DNA from: Schlegelella_A sp036272325
GTDB lineage: Bacteria; Pseudomonadota; Gammaproteobacteria; Burkholderiales; Burkholderiaceae_C
NCBI GenBank assembly: GCA_036272325.1
Contig: DATAYY010000080.1
Coordinates: 1 to 23,581 of the forward strand
Length of the DNA: 23,581 nt
Direction: 5' to 3'
The stretch's first letter is position 1. Every line of letters starts with the position of its first letter. Of this stretch, positions 8,830 through 14,877 are shown one piece after another. A model generated the notes under the pieces. The model worked only from the letters and a program-made list of their open reading frames with translations. It did no database searches and was not told the origin of the DNA. A program made the translations under genes and the position numbers.

Positions 8830-9348
8830 ATGAATCTTGCCGTCGACGATTTCGAGCTGTTCGCTCTGCCGCGCAGGTTCGCGCTCGACCGCGCCGAGCT
8901 CGACACTCGGCGTCGCGCGTTGCAGGCCGAGGTCCATCCCGACCGCTTCGCGTCGGCCGACGCCGCGTCGCGCCGCGCCGCGATGCAGTGGGCGGTGCGC
9001 GTCAACGAGGCCTACGAGCGGCTCGCCGATCCGGTTCGCCGCGGCGCGTATCTCTGCGAGCTCGCAGGCGTGCCGATCGGCGCCGAGGACAACACAGCGA
9101 TGCCCGTGGCGTTCCTGCGCCAGCAGATGGCGTGGCGCGAGTCGCTCGAAGATGCCGACTCGCGCGCCGACGTCGACGCCGTCGAGCACGAGCTCGGCGG
9201 CGAACGGCAGCTGGCCCACGCTCGCCTCGCGGCCGCCCTCGACGAGCGACGCGATCCGGTCGAGGCCGCGCGCACGGTGCGCGCGCTGATGTTCATCGAG
9301 CGCTTCGCCGCCGACGTCGACCGACGGCTGGCGACGTTCGAGGGCTGA
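8830..9348 (+). CDS. hscB: Fe-S assembly co-chaperone HscB (Hsc20)
   Basis: J-domain protein that delivers IscU to HscA and stimulates its ATPase. The 172-aa length matches the family. The N-terminal J domain carries His36-Pro37-Asp38 (EVHPDRF), and the C-terminal part, rich in acidic and hydrophobic residues (FLRQQMAWRESLED onward), is the IscU-binding helical bundle. No Shine-Dalgarno sequence is visible before ATG 8830; the preceding bases are the T-rich tail of the hairpin. hscA begins one base after the stop, so the two chaperone genes are tightly coupled. Confidence 0.95.
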   Translation: MNLAVDDFELFALPRRFALDRAELDTRRRALQAEVHPDRFASADAASRRAAMQWAVRVNEAYERLADPVRRGAYLCELAGVPIGAEDNTAMPVAFLRQQMAWRESLEDADSRADVDAVEHELGGERQLAHARLAAALDERRDPVEAARTVRALMFIERFAADVDRRLATFEG

Positions 9349-9349
9349 G

Positions 9350-11206
9350 ATGGCGCTGCTGCAGATCTCCGAGCCAGGCGCGTCGCCCGAGCCGCACGCG
9401 CGGCGGATCGCGGTCGGCATCGACCTCGGGACGACGCACTCGCTCGTCGCTGCCGTTCGCAGCGGTGTCGCCGAGTGCCTGCCCGATCGCGATGGCGAGG
9501 TCCTGCTTGCGTCGGCAGTGCGCTATCGCGCCGGCGGCGGCGTCGAGGTCGGGCGCGACGCGCTCGCCGGTGCCATCGACGATCCGAAGAACACGATCGT
9601 CTCGGTCAAGCGTTTGATGGGGCGCGGCCTGCGCGACCTCAGCGCTGCTGGTCGCGTCGCCTACGATTTCGACGACGATCCGGGCATGGTGCGGCTGCGC
9701 ACCGCTGCCGGCATCAAGTCTCCGGTCCAGGTCTCCGCCGAGATCCTCGCCACCTTGCGCCAGCGCGCCGAGGACACCTTCGACGCCCCTCTCTACGGCG
9801 CCGTCGTGACGGTGCCCGCGTACTTCGACGACGCGCAGCGGCAGGCGACCAAGGATGCTGCCGAGCTCGCCGGCCTCGACGTGCTGCGGTTGATCAGCGA
9901 ACCGACCGCGGCGTCGATCGCTTATGGCCTCGACAACGCGAGCGAGGGTCTGTACGCCGTCTACGACCTCGGCGGTGGCACGTTCGACATCTCGCTGCTG
10001 CGGATGACCAAGGGCGTGTTCGAGGTCGTCGCGACTGGCGGCGATTCGGCGCTCGGCGGTGACGACATCGACGCTGCCCTCGCCGACTGGGCGCTGGCGA
10101 AGGCCGCAGTCCCGGCTGTGAGCGCCGGCGAGCGACGCGCCGCGCTGCTCGCCGCGCGCGCGGCGAAGGAGTCGCTTTCGGGCACGGAACAGGCGCGGTT
10201 TCACTGCGATGTCGGCGGCAAGGCGATCGATCTGACCATTGCGCGGGCCGAGCTCGAAGCAGTCGCCGGGCCGTTCGTTGCCCGCACCATCGCCGCGGTG
10301 CGCGCGGTCGTTCGTGACGCCAAGGTCGCTCGCGACGCGATCGACGGCATTGTCCTCGTCGGTGGTTCGACGCGAATGCCGCTCGTCCGCAAGGCGGTGC
10401 AGGAATTCTTCGGCCGCGCGCCGCTGACCAACCTCGACCCCGACCAGGTCGTCGCGCTCGGCGCCGCGCGCCAGGCCGACGCGTTGGCCGGCAACGCCGG
10501 CGCCGGCGAGCTGCTGCTGCTCGATGTCGTCGCGCTCTCGCTTGGCATCGAGACGATGGGCGGCCTGGTCGAGCGCATCATCGAACGCAACAGCCCGATT
10601 CCGACCGCGCGCGCGCAAAGCTTCACGACCTTCCAGGACGGTCAGGCAGCGATGGCGATTCATGTCGTCCAGGGCGAGCGCGACCTGGTCGTCGACTGCC
10701 GTTCGCTCGCCCGCTTCGAGCTGCACGGCATCCCACCGATGGTCGCCGGCGCCGCTCGCATCGAGGTGACCTTCACGGTCGATGCCGACGGCCTGCTGAG
10801 CGTCGAGGCACGCGAGGCGACCTCCGGCGTCGAGGCGTCGGTGACGGTCAAGCCGAGCTACGGCCTGTCCGACGATGAAGTGACGCGCATGCTGCAGGAG
10901 GGCTTCGGACACGCCGAAGCAGACATGGCCGCACGTGCGTTGCGCGAAGCGCAGGTCGACGCCGATCGCCTCCTCGGCGCGCTGGCATCGGCGCTCGCCA
11001 GCGATGGCGAGTTGCTCGCCGCCGGCGAGAGGAAGACGATCGACGCCCTCGTCGGGACCTTGCGCAGCGCCCGCGGCGGCGCCGATCGCGATGCGATCGA
11101 GCAGGCGATGCATGCGTTGTCGGACGCAACCGAGGACTTCGCCGCCGAACGCATGAACCGCGGCATTCGCCGGGCGCTCGCCGGCCGCCGCGTCGAGGAT
11201 CTCTGA
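9350..11206 (+). CDS. hscA: Fe-S assembly Hsp70 chaperone HscA
   Basis: Specialised Hsp70 that binds the LPPVK loop of IscU and drives cluster release by ATP hydrolysis. The protein has 618 aa, as expected for HscA. The nucleotide-binding domain shows GIDLGTTHSLVA (about residues 23-34), VYDLGGGTFDIS (about 203-214) and VLVGGSTRMPLV (about 335-346). The substrate-binding domain follows from about residue 385, beginning with VVALSLGIETMGG. The ATG is one base after hscB, and the stop TGA is 2 bp before fdx. The N-terminal extension (MALLQISEPGASPEPHARR) before the conserved core is normal for this family. Confidence 0.97.
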   Translation: MALLQISEPGASPEPHARRIAVGIDLGTTHSLVAAVRSGVAECLPDRDGEVLLASAVRYRAGGGVEVGRDALAGAIDDPKNTIVSVKRLMGRGLRDLSAAGRVAYDFDDDPGMVRLRTAAGIKSPVQVSAEILATLRQRAEDTFDAPLYGAVVTVPAYFDDAQRQATKDAAELAGLDVLRLISEPTAASIAYGLDNASEGLYAVYDLGGGTFDISLLRMTKGVFEVVATGGDSALGGDDIDAALADWALAKAAVPAVSAGERRAALLAARAAKESLSGTEQARFHCDVGGKAIDLTIARAELEAVAGPFVARTIAAVRAVVRDAKVARDAIDGIVLVGGSTRMPLVRKAVQEFFGRAPLTNLDPDQVVALGAARQADALAGNAGAGELLLLDVVALSLGIETMGGLVERIIERNSPIPTARAQSFTTFQDGQAAMAIHVVQGERDLVVDCRSLARFELHGIPPMVAGAARIEVTFTVDADGLLSVEAREATSGVEASVTVKPSYGLSDDEVTRMLQEGFGHAEADMAARALREAQVDADRLLGALASALASDGELLAAGERKTIDALVGTLRSARGGADRDAIEQAMHALSDATEDFAAERMNRGIRRALAGRRVEDL

Positions 11207-11208
11207 GC

Positions 11209-11547
11209 ATGCCGAAGATCGTGGTCCTGCCGCACGCCGAGTACTGCCCCGAGGGTCGCGAGATCGAGGCCGCGTCGGGCGAGTCGATCTGCGAGGCGCT
11301 GCTCGAAAACGGCATCCCGATCGAGCACGCGTGCGAGATGAGTTGCGCGTGCACGACCTGCCACGTCGTCGTCCGCGACGGCTACGCCTCGCTCGGCGAG
11401 CCCGACGAGAGCGAGGAGGATCTGCTGGATCGCGCCTGGGGCCTCGAGCCGACGTCGCGGCTATCGTGCCAGGCGATCCTGGCGCGCAACGACGTGAAGG
11501 TCGAGATCCCGAAGTACTCGATCAACCATGCGAAGGAAAAGCACTGA
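11209..11547 (+). CDS. fdx: ISC-system [2Fe-2S] ferredoxin
   Basis: Adrenodoxin-type ferredoxin that supplies electrons during cluster assembly on IscU. The 112-aa protein has ligands Cys42, Cys48, Cys51 and Cys87 (HACEMSCACTTCHVVV ... RLSCQAI). The extra Cys46, found in the E. coli protein too, is retained. The acidic patch DESEEDLLD is the usual partner-docking surface. It ends the isc operon; the usual next gene, iscX, is not found downstream. Confidence 0.97.
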   Translation: MPKIVVLPHAEYCPEGREIEAASGESICEALLENGIPIEHACEMSCACTTCHVVVRDGYASLGEPDESEEDLLDRAWGLEPTSRLSCQAILARNDVKVEIPKYSINHAKEKH

Positions 11548-11555
11548 ACCGTGAT

Positions 11556-11580
11556 CGCCGCGGCCGCAGCGGGCGCGGCG
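11556..11580. repeat. GC inverted repeat between convergent fdx and the 95-aa gene
   Basis: CGCCGCG (11556-11562) pairs with CGCGGCG (11574-11580) around an 11-nt loop. It sits in the 44-bp gap between two convergent stops, where a terminator would be expected, but no T tract follows on either strand. It could be a weak bidirectional transcript end; in sequence this GC-rich, such a repeat may also arise by chance. Confidence 0.3.
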
Positions 11581-11591
11581 GCGCGCGCGCG

Positions 11592-11879
11592 TCAGCGGCG
11601 GACGTGGCTCGGGCCGATTGCCCGCCGCAGCCAGCCGCCGAGCGGCCGGATCGAATCGAGGAACGAATCGGGCGCGGTCGTGTCGCGGTCGGCGAGGACG
11701 GCGCGGCCGTCGAGCATTTCGATGAACGCGCGCAACTCGCCCTTCTTCAGACCACTGACCTCGACCAGCTTGGCCACGCTCACATAGCGCTGCGACATCT
11801 CGCTCAAGGCGCGCCGATGGGCGGTCCGGCGATATTCAGCCGGCAGTTCGGGCCAGGCGAGGAGACGGTACTCTTTCAT
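11592..11879 (-). CDS. Small conserved-looking protein of unknown function
   Basis: Not assigned to a named family. From ATG 11879 the product is 95 aa (MKEYRLLAWPELPAEYRR...). It has no signal peptide, membrane segment or cysteine. The middle (about residues 27-55, QRYVSVAKLVEVSGLKKGEL) has the look of a helix-turn-helix followed by a short helix, and the C-terminus (SFLDSIRPLGGWLRRAIG) could form an amphipathic helix. Residue use is balanced rather than the Arg/Ala/Pro bias of random GC-rich frames, which is why I believe it is a real gene. In-frame ATGs 18 and 36 bp upstream would add the unconvincing MPRAVGMPNSPP. It is convergent with fdx and divergent from tsaD, in the place where iscX would be expected. 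A small DNA-binding role is conceivable but unproven. Confidence 0.7.
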   Translation of the reverse strand: MKEYRLLAWPELPAEYRRTAHRRALSEMSQRYVSVAKLVEVSGLKKGELRAFIEMLDGRAVLADRDTTAPDSFLDSIRPLGGWLRRAIGPSHVRR

Positions 11880-12063
11880 CGGCGGGCTGTTGGGCATTCC
11901 CACTGCGCGGGGCAACGCGGGAGGTCGAGCCTAACCGTGCCTGCCCGTCGGTGGAAAGCATTCTTTGCAAGGGCTTCGTGATATTTGCAACGGTCGGCGT
12001 GGGCGACGGCTCAGCGGTCACGTCAAATCAGGGTAGGCATTGGAGTCGATCGGGAGGACCCGG

Positions 12064-13092
12064 ATGAACGTGCTCGGCGTCGAGACCTCGTGCGACGAGA
12101 CCGGCGTCGCGCTCGTGCGGACGCGCCCGGCCGGCGCACCGACTCTCGTCGCCCAGGCGCTCCACAGCCAGGTCGAGATGCACGCCGACTACGGCGGCGT
12201 CGTTCCCGAGCTCGCCTCGCGCGACCACATCCGGCGTGTTCTGCCGCTCACGCGCGAGGTGCTCCGGCAGGCCGACGTGCCGCTCGCGGAGATCGACGTC
12301 GTCGCCTACACGCGAGGCCCGGGCCTGGCCGGCGCCTTGCTCGTCGGCGCCGGAGTCGCTTGTGCGCTCGCCGCAGCGCTCGGCAAGCCGGCGCTCGGCG
12401 TTCATCACCTCGAAGGTCACCTGCTGTCGCCGTTTCTGAGCGCCGATCCGCCGCGGTTTCCGTTCGTCGCGCTGCTCGTCTCGGGCGGTCACACGCAACT
12501 GCTCCACGTCGAAGACGTCGGCCGCTACGTCCTGCTCGGCGACACGATCGACGACGCCGCCGGCGAAGCGTTCGACAAGTCGGCCAAGCTGCTCGGCCTC
12601 GGCTATCCCGGCGGCCCGGCGCTCGCCCGCCTGGCCGCATTCGGCGATCCGAGCAGCTACACGCTGCCGCGCCCGCTCCTGCGGCGCGACTCGCTCGACT
12701 TCTCGTTCGCCGGGCTGAAGACCGCGGTCCGCACGCACGCGGCCAGGCTCGATTCGACCTGCGAGCAGGCGCGCGCCGATCTCGCGGCCGCGACCCAGGA
12801 GGCGATCGTCGACGTGCTCGTTCGCAAGGCGATGGCGGCGCTCGTGGCGACCGGGTGCGATCGTCTCGTCGTCGCCGGCGGCGTCGGCGCCAACGAAGAG
12901 TTGCGGGCACGACTGCAGCGCGAATGCGGGCAGCGCGGCGCAGGGCTGCACTTCCCGGAGCTGGCGTTTTGCACCGACAACGGCGCGATGATCGCGCTCG
13001 CCGCAGCGATGCGGCTCGAGCGCGGCATCGCCGTCGCGACCGCGAATCACGCCTTCGACGTGCTGCCGCGCTGGCCGCTGCTCGCTGCCTGA
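12064..13092 (+). CDS. tsaD: tRNA N6-adenosine threonylcarbamoyltransferase TsaD
   Basis: Transfers threonylcarbamoyl to A37 of ANN-decoding tRNAs (t6A) together with TsaB and TsaE. From ATG 12064 the protein has 342 aa, typical of bacterial TsaD. The ASKHA fold shows GVETSCDETGVAL at the N-terminus, the metal site HHLEGH (His115 and His119), LLVSGGHTQLL, FAGLKTAV, and a late Asp in FCTDNGAMIAL that completes the metal site. GGGAGG just upstream supports this start over the ATG at 12040. The following aminotransferase begins 7 bp after the stop, so the two are probably co-transcribed. Upstream, TTTGCAA occurs twice, 20 bp apart (11964-11970 and 11984-11990), but no convincing promoter could be fitted. 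Confidence 0.97.
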   Translation: MNVLGVETSCDETGVALVRTRPAGAPTLVAQALHSQVEMHADYGGVVPELASRDHIRRVLPLTREVLRQADVPLAEIDVVAYTRGPGLAGALLVGAGVACALAAALGKPALGVHHLEGHLLSPFLSADPPRFPFVALLVSGGHTQLLHVEDVGRYVLLGDTIDDAAGEAFDKSAKLLGLGYPGGPALARLAAFGDPSSYTLPRPLLRRDSLDFSFAGLKTAVRTHAARLDSTCEQARADLAAATQEAIVDVLVRKAMAALVATGCDRLVVAGGVGANEELRARLQRECGQRGAGLHFPELAFCTDNGAMIALAAAMRLERGIAVATANHAFDVLPRWPLLAA

Positions 13093-13099
13093 GCCCGAG

Positions 13100-14272
13100 A
13101 TGCCGAACCTGCGCCCTGTCATCGCCGAGTTGCCCGCTTCAAAGATCCGCGAGGTGGCGAATGCGGCAATGGCGAGAAGCGACGTGCTCGCCTTCTGGTT
13201 CGGCGAGAGCGACGAGACGACGCCGCCCGCCATTCGCGAGGCCGCCGTGCGATCGATCGAAGACGGCGAGACGTTCTATTCGCACAACCTCGGCTTGCCG
13301 GAGCTGCGTGAGGCGATCGCCGGCTATGTCAGTTCCCTGCATCCCGGCGTCGGCAGCGACCGGATCGCGGTGACGTCATCGGGCGTGAGCGCGCTGATGC
13401 TCGCGATGCAGGCGCTCGTCGGCGCAGGCGACGAGGTCGTCGCGGTCGTCCCGGTCTGGCCCAACCTGACCGCGCAGCCCGCGATCCTCGGCGCGCGCGT
13501 GACGCGCGTTCCGCTGCACTTCTCTTCCGAAGGCGAGTGGCGGCTCGATATCGCGGAGCTGCGCCGCGCCGTCACCGCCCGCACTCGCGTCCTCCTCGTC
13601 AACTCGCCCAACAACCCGACCGGCTGGACGCTTCGCCGCGGCGAGCAGGAACTGTTGCTCGAGCACTGTCGCTCGACCGGCACCTGGATCGTCGCCGACG
13701 AGGTCTACGAGCGGATCTTCTTCGCCGCGAACGGCTCCGGTGCGGCGTGCGCACCGAGCTTTCTCGATATCGCCGATCCCGACGAGCGCCTGATCGTTGC
13801 GCACAGCTTCTCGAAGAGCTTCCTCATGACGGGCTGGCGGCTCGGCTGGCTGGTCGTCCCGCCGGGAACGGCGGCGGAGCTTGCAAAGCTGATCGAATTC
13901 AACACCTCGTGCGCGCCCGTTTTCGTGCAGCGCGCCGGGCTCGCCGCGCTCGCCCAGGCCGAGAGCTTCGTGCCCGGCCTCGTCGAACGCCTGCGCGGCT
14001 GTCGCGACACGCTGGTCCCCCGCCTGCGCGCAATCCCCGGCGTCCAGTGCGCGATGCCGCTGGGCGGCCTCTATGCGTTCTTCCGTGTCCCCGGCAGCGC
14101 CGATTCGCTCGCGTTCGCGAAGCGTCTCGTCGAGGGCGCCGGGGTCGGCATCGCGCCGGGCGCCGCGTTCGGCGCCGAAGGCGAAGGCTGGCTGCGCTGG
14201 TGCTTCGCTTCGCGCGAGCCGGCGCGCTTGGTCGACGGCGTCACCCGGCTGGCGGCGTTTCTCGCGCTATAA
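13100..14272 (+). CDS. PLP-dependent aminotransferase, class I/II, substrate unknown
   Basis: A 390-aa fold type I aminotransferase, distinct from the one at 2584-3798. Landmarks are Tyr60 and Asn63 in FYSHNLGLPELREAI, NSPNNPTGW (about 168-176), Asp200 and Tyr203 in VADEVYERIFF, Lys239 in AHSFSKSFLMTGWRLGW (PLP lysine), and a C-terminal Arg in GWLRWCFA that would hold the substrate carboxylate. It belongs to the broad AspB/AlaA-like group; the sequence does not reveal the substrate. It lies 7 bp downstream of tsaD. Its TAA stop (14270-14272) overlaps the -10 box of the rpsO promoter. Confidence 0.9.
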   Translation: MPNLRPVIAELPASKIREVANAAMARSDVLAFWFGESDETTPPAIREAAVRSIEDGETFYSHNLGLPELREAIAGYVSSLHPGVGSDRIAVTSSGVSALMLAMQALVGAGDEVVAVVPVWPNLTAQPAILGARVTRVPLHFSSEGEWRLDIAELRRAVTARTRVLLVNSPNNPTGWTLRRGEQELLLEHCRSTGTWIVADEVYERIFFAANGSGAACAPSFLDIADPDERLIVAHSFSKSFLMTGWRLGWLVVPPGTAAELAKLIEFNTSCAPVFVQRAGLAALAQAESFVPGLVERLRGCRDTLVPRLRAIPGVQCAMPLGGLYAFFRVPGSADSLAFAKRLVEGAGVGIAPGAAFGAEGEGWLRWCFASREPARLVDGVTRLAAFLAL

Positions 14273-14273
14273 T
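14268..14273 (+). promoter_or_regulatory. Perfect -10 box (TATAAT) of the rpsO promoter, overlapping an upstream stop codon
   Basis: TATAAT at 14268-14273 contains the TAA stop of the upstream aminotransferase. No good -35 is found at 16-18 bp (the candidate at 14245-14250 reads CCGGCT), so strength is uncertain. The predicted start near 14280 gives an rpsO leader of about 120 nt. Confidence 0.55.
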
Positions 14274-14310
14274 TTCAGACCTTGCTGCGCCTGCAGCGAG
14301 ACAGCACGAC

Positions 14311-14393
14311 GCCGGTCGGTTTCACCGGCGGTCGCAAGTCAAGAGCCGAAACCGCAGCACCGCTCCATGCCGGCGCTCGGTTTCACACGAGGA
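14311..14393 (+). promoter_or_regulatory. Structured rpsO leader, candidate S15 autoregulatory element
   Basis: A 6-bp hairpin GCCGGT/ACCGGC (14311-14316 and 14324-14329) displays CGGTTTC (14317-14323) as its loop. The exact complement GAAACCG lies at 14348-14354, and a second CGGTTTC lies at 14378-14384, 4 nt before the GAGGA ribosome binding site (14389-14393). The middle segment can therefore pair either with the loop, making a pseudoknot, or with the segment next to the binding site. rpsO mRNA is autoregulated by S15 through leader structures in several bacteria; that this leader does so is inference. Confidence 0.45.
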
Positions 14394-14399
14394 AACGAG

Positions 14400-14669
14400 A
14401 TGCCTGCCACCACCGAACACAAGGCCGAGGTCGTCAAGGCGCACGCCCGCGCCGCGAACGACACCGGATCGACCGAGGTGCAAGTCGCCTTGCTCACCGA
14501 CCGGATCAACGAGCTCACGCCGCACTTCAAGACCCATCTGAAAGACCACCACGGGCGACGCGGCCTGCTGAAGATGGTCAACCGCAGGAAGAGCCTGCTC
14601 GCGTACCTGAAGGACACCGACGCCGACCGCTACACGGCGTTGATCCACAAGCTCGGCCTTCGCAAGTAG
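14400..14669 (+). CDS. rpsO: 30S ribosomal protein S15
   Basis: Primary 16S rRNA-binding protein that nucleates the platform of the small subunit. The 89-aa length is standard. The four-helix sequence is typical, with GSTEVQVALLTDRINELTPHFKTHLKDHHGRRGLLKMVNRRKSLLAYLK; the HLKDHHGRRGL segment contacts rRNA. GAGGA ends 6 nt before the ATG. rpsO precedes pnp as in most proteobacteria, and the spacer holds two hairpins that probably serve RNA processing. Confidence 0.98.
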   Translation: MPATTEHKAEVVKAHARAANDTGSTEVQVALLTDRINELTPHFKTHLKDHHGRRGLLKMVNRRKSLLAYLKDTDADRYTALIHKLGLRK

Positions 14670-14683
14670 GCGATGGCCGCCAA

Positions 14684-14724
14684 CGCCCGCAGCCGACTCC
14701 GGTTCGACCGGCGGAGCGCGGGCG
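14684..14724 (+). repeat. Stem-loop downstream of rpsO
   Basis: CGCCCGC (14684-14690) pairs with GCGGGCG (14718-14724), enclosing an inner stem CCGG/CCGG around TTCGA (14699-14711) extended by CTC/GAG. There is no T tract after it, so it looks more like a 3' stabiliser or partial terminator for rpsO mRNA than a full intrinsic terminator. In E. coli a terminator-like hairpin also separates rpsO from pnp. Confidence 0.5.
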
Positions 14725-14758
14725 CGCAGGAACCAGCGGCCGCCCGGCGTCCTTGTGT

Positions 14759-14802
14759 CATTCCACTGTTGTTCGCCGTCGTTGGCGAGCACCCTTGGAA
14801 TG
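14759..14802 (+). promoter_or_regulatory. Long leader stem-loop upstream of pnp, candidate RNase III/PNPase autoregulation site
   Basis: CATTCCA (14759-14765) pairs with TGGAATG (14796-14802). After a short internal loop, GTTCGCC (14771-14777) pairs with GGCGAGC (14784-14790) around GTCGTT. The result is an imperfect hairpin of about 44 nt ending 75 nt before the pnp start. In E. coli a long pnp leader stem is cut by RNase III and then degraded by PNPase, giving autocontrol; position and shape here fit that model, but cleavage is inferred. Confidence 0.55.
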
Positions 14803-14877
14803 GCATTGCGCCCCGGCCCTGATTCCGGGTGTCGGCGCCGCCCGAAAGGCGCCCGTCACGAATCGGAGTAAGAGAAC

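Noticed and set aside
9293..11113. A 606-codon open frame on the minus strand opposite hscA
   Set aside because: Antisense shadow of hscA with the same composition bias.
11581..11592. Alternating GC run (GCGCGCGCGCG) as a Z-DNA or repeat element
   Set aside because: It is short, in a 70% GC genome, and has no associated structure or recurrence in the window.
11964..11990. Twin TTTGCAA repeats upstream of tsaD as an operator
   Set aside because: Two 7-bp AT-leaning words 20 bp apart with no matching promoter; too little to support a site.
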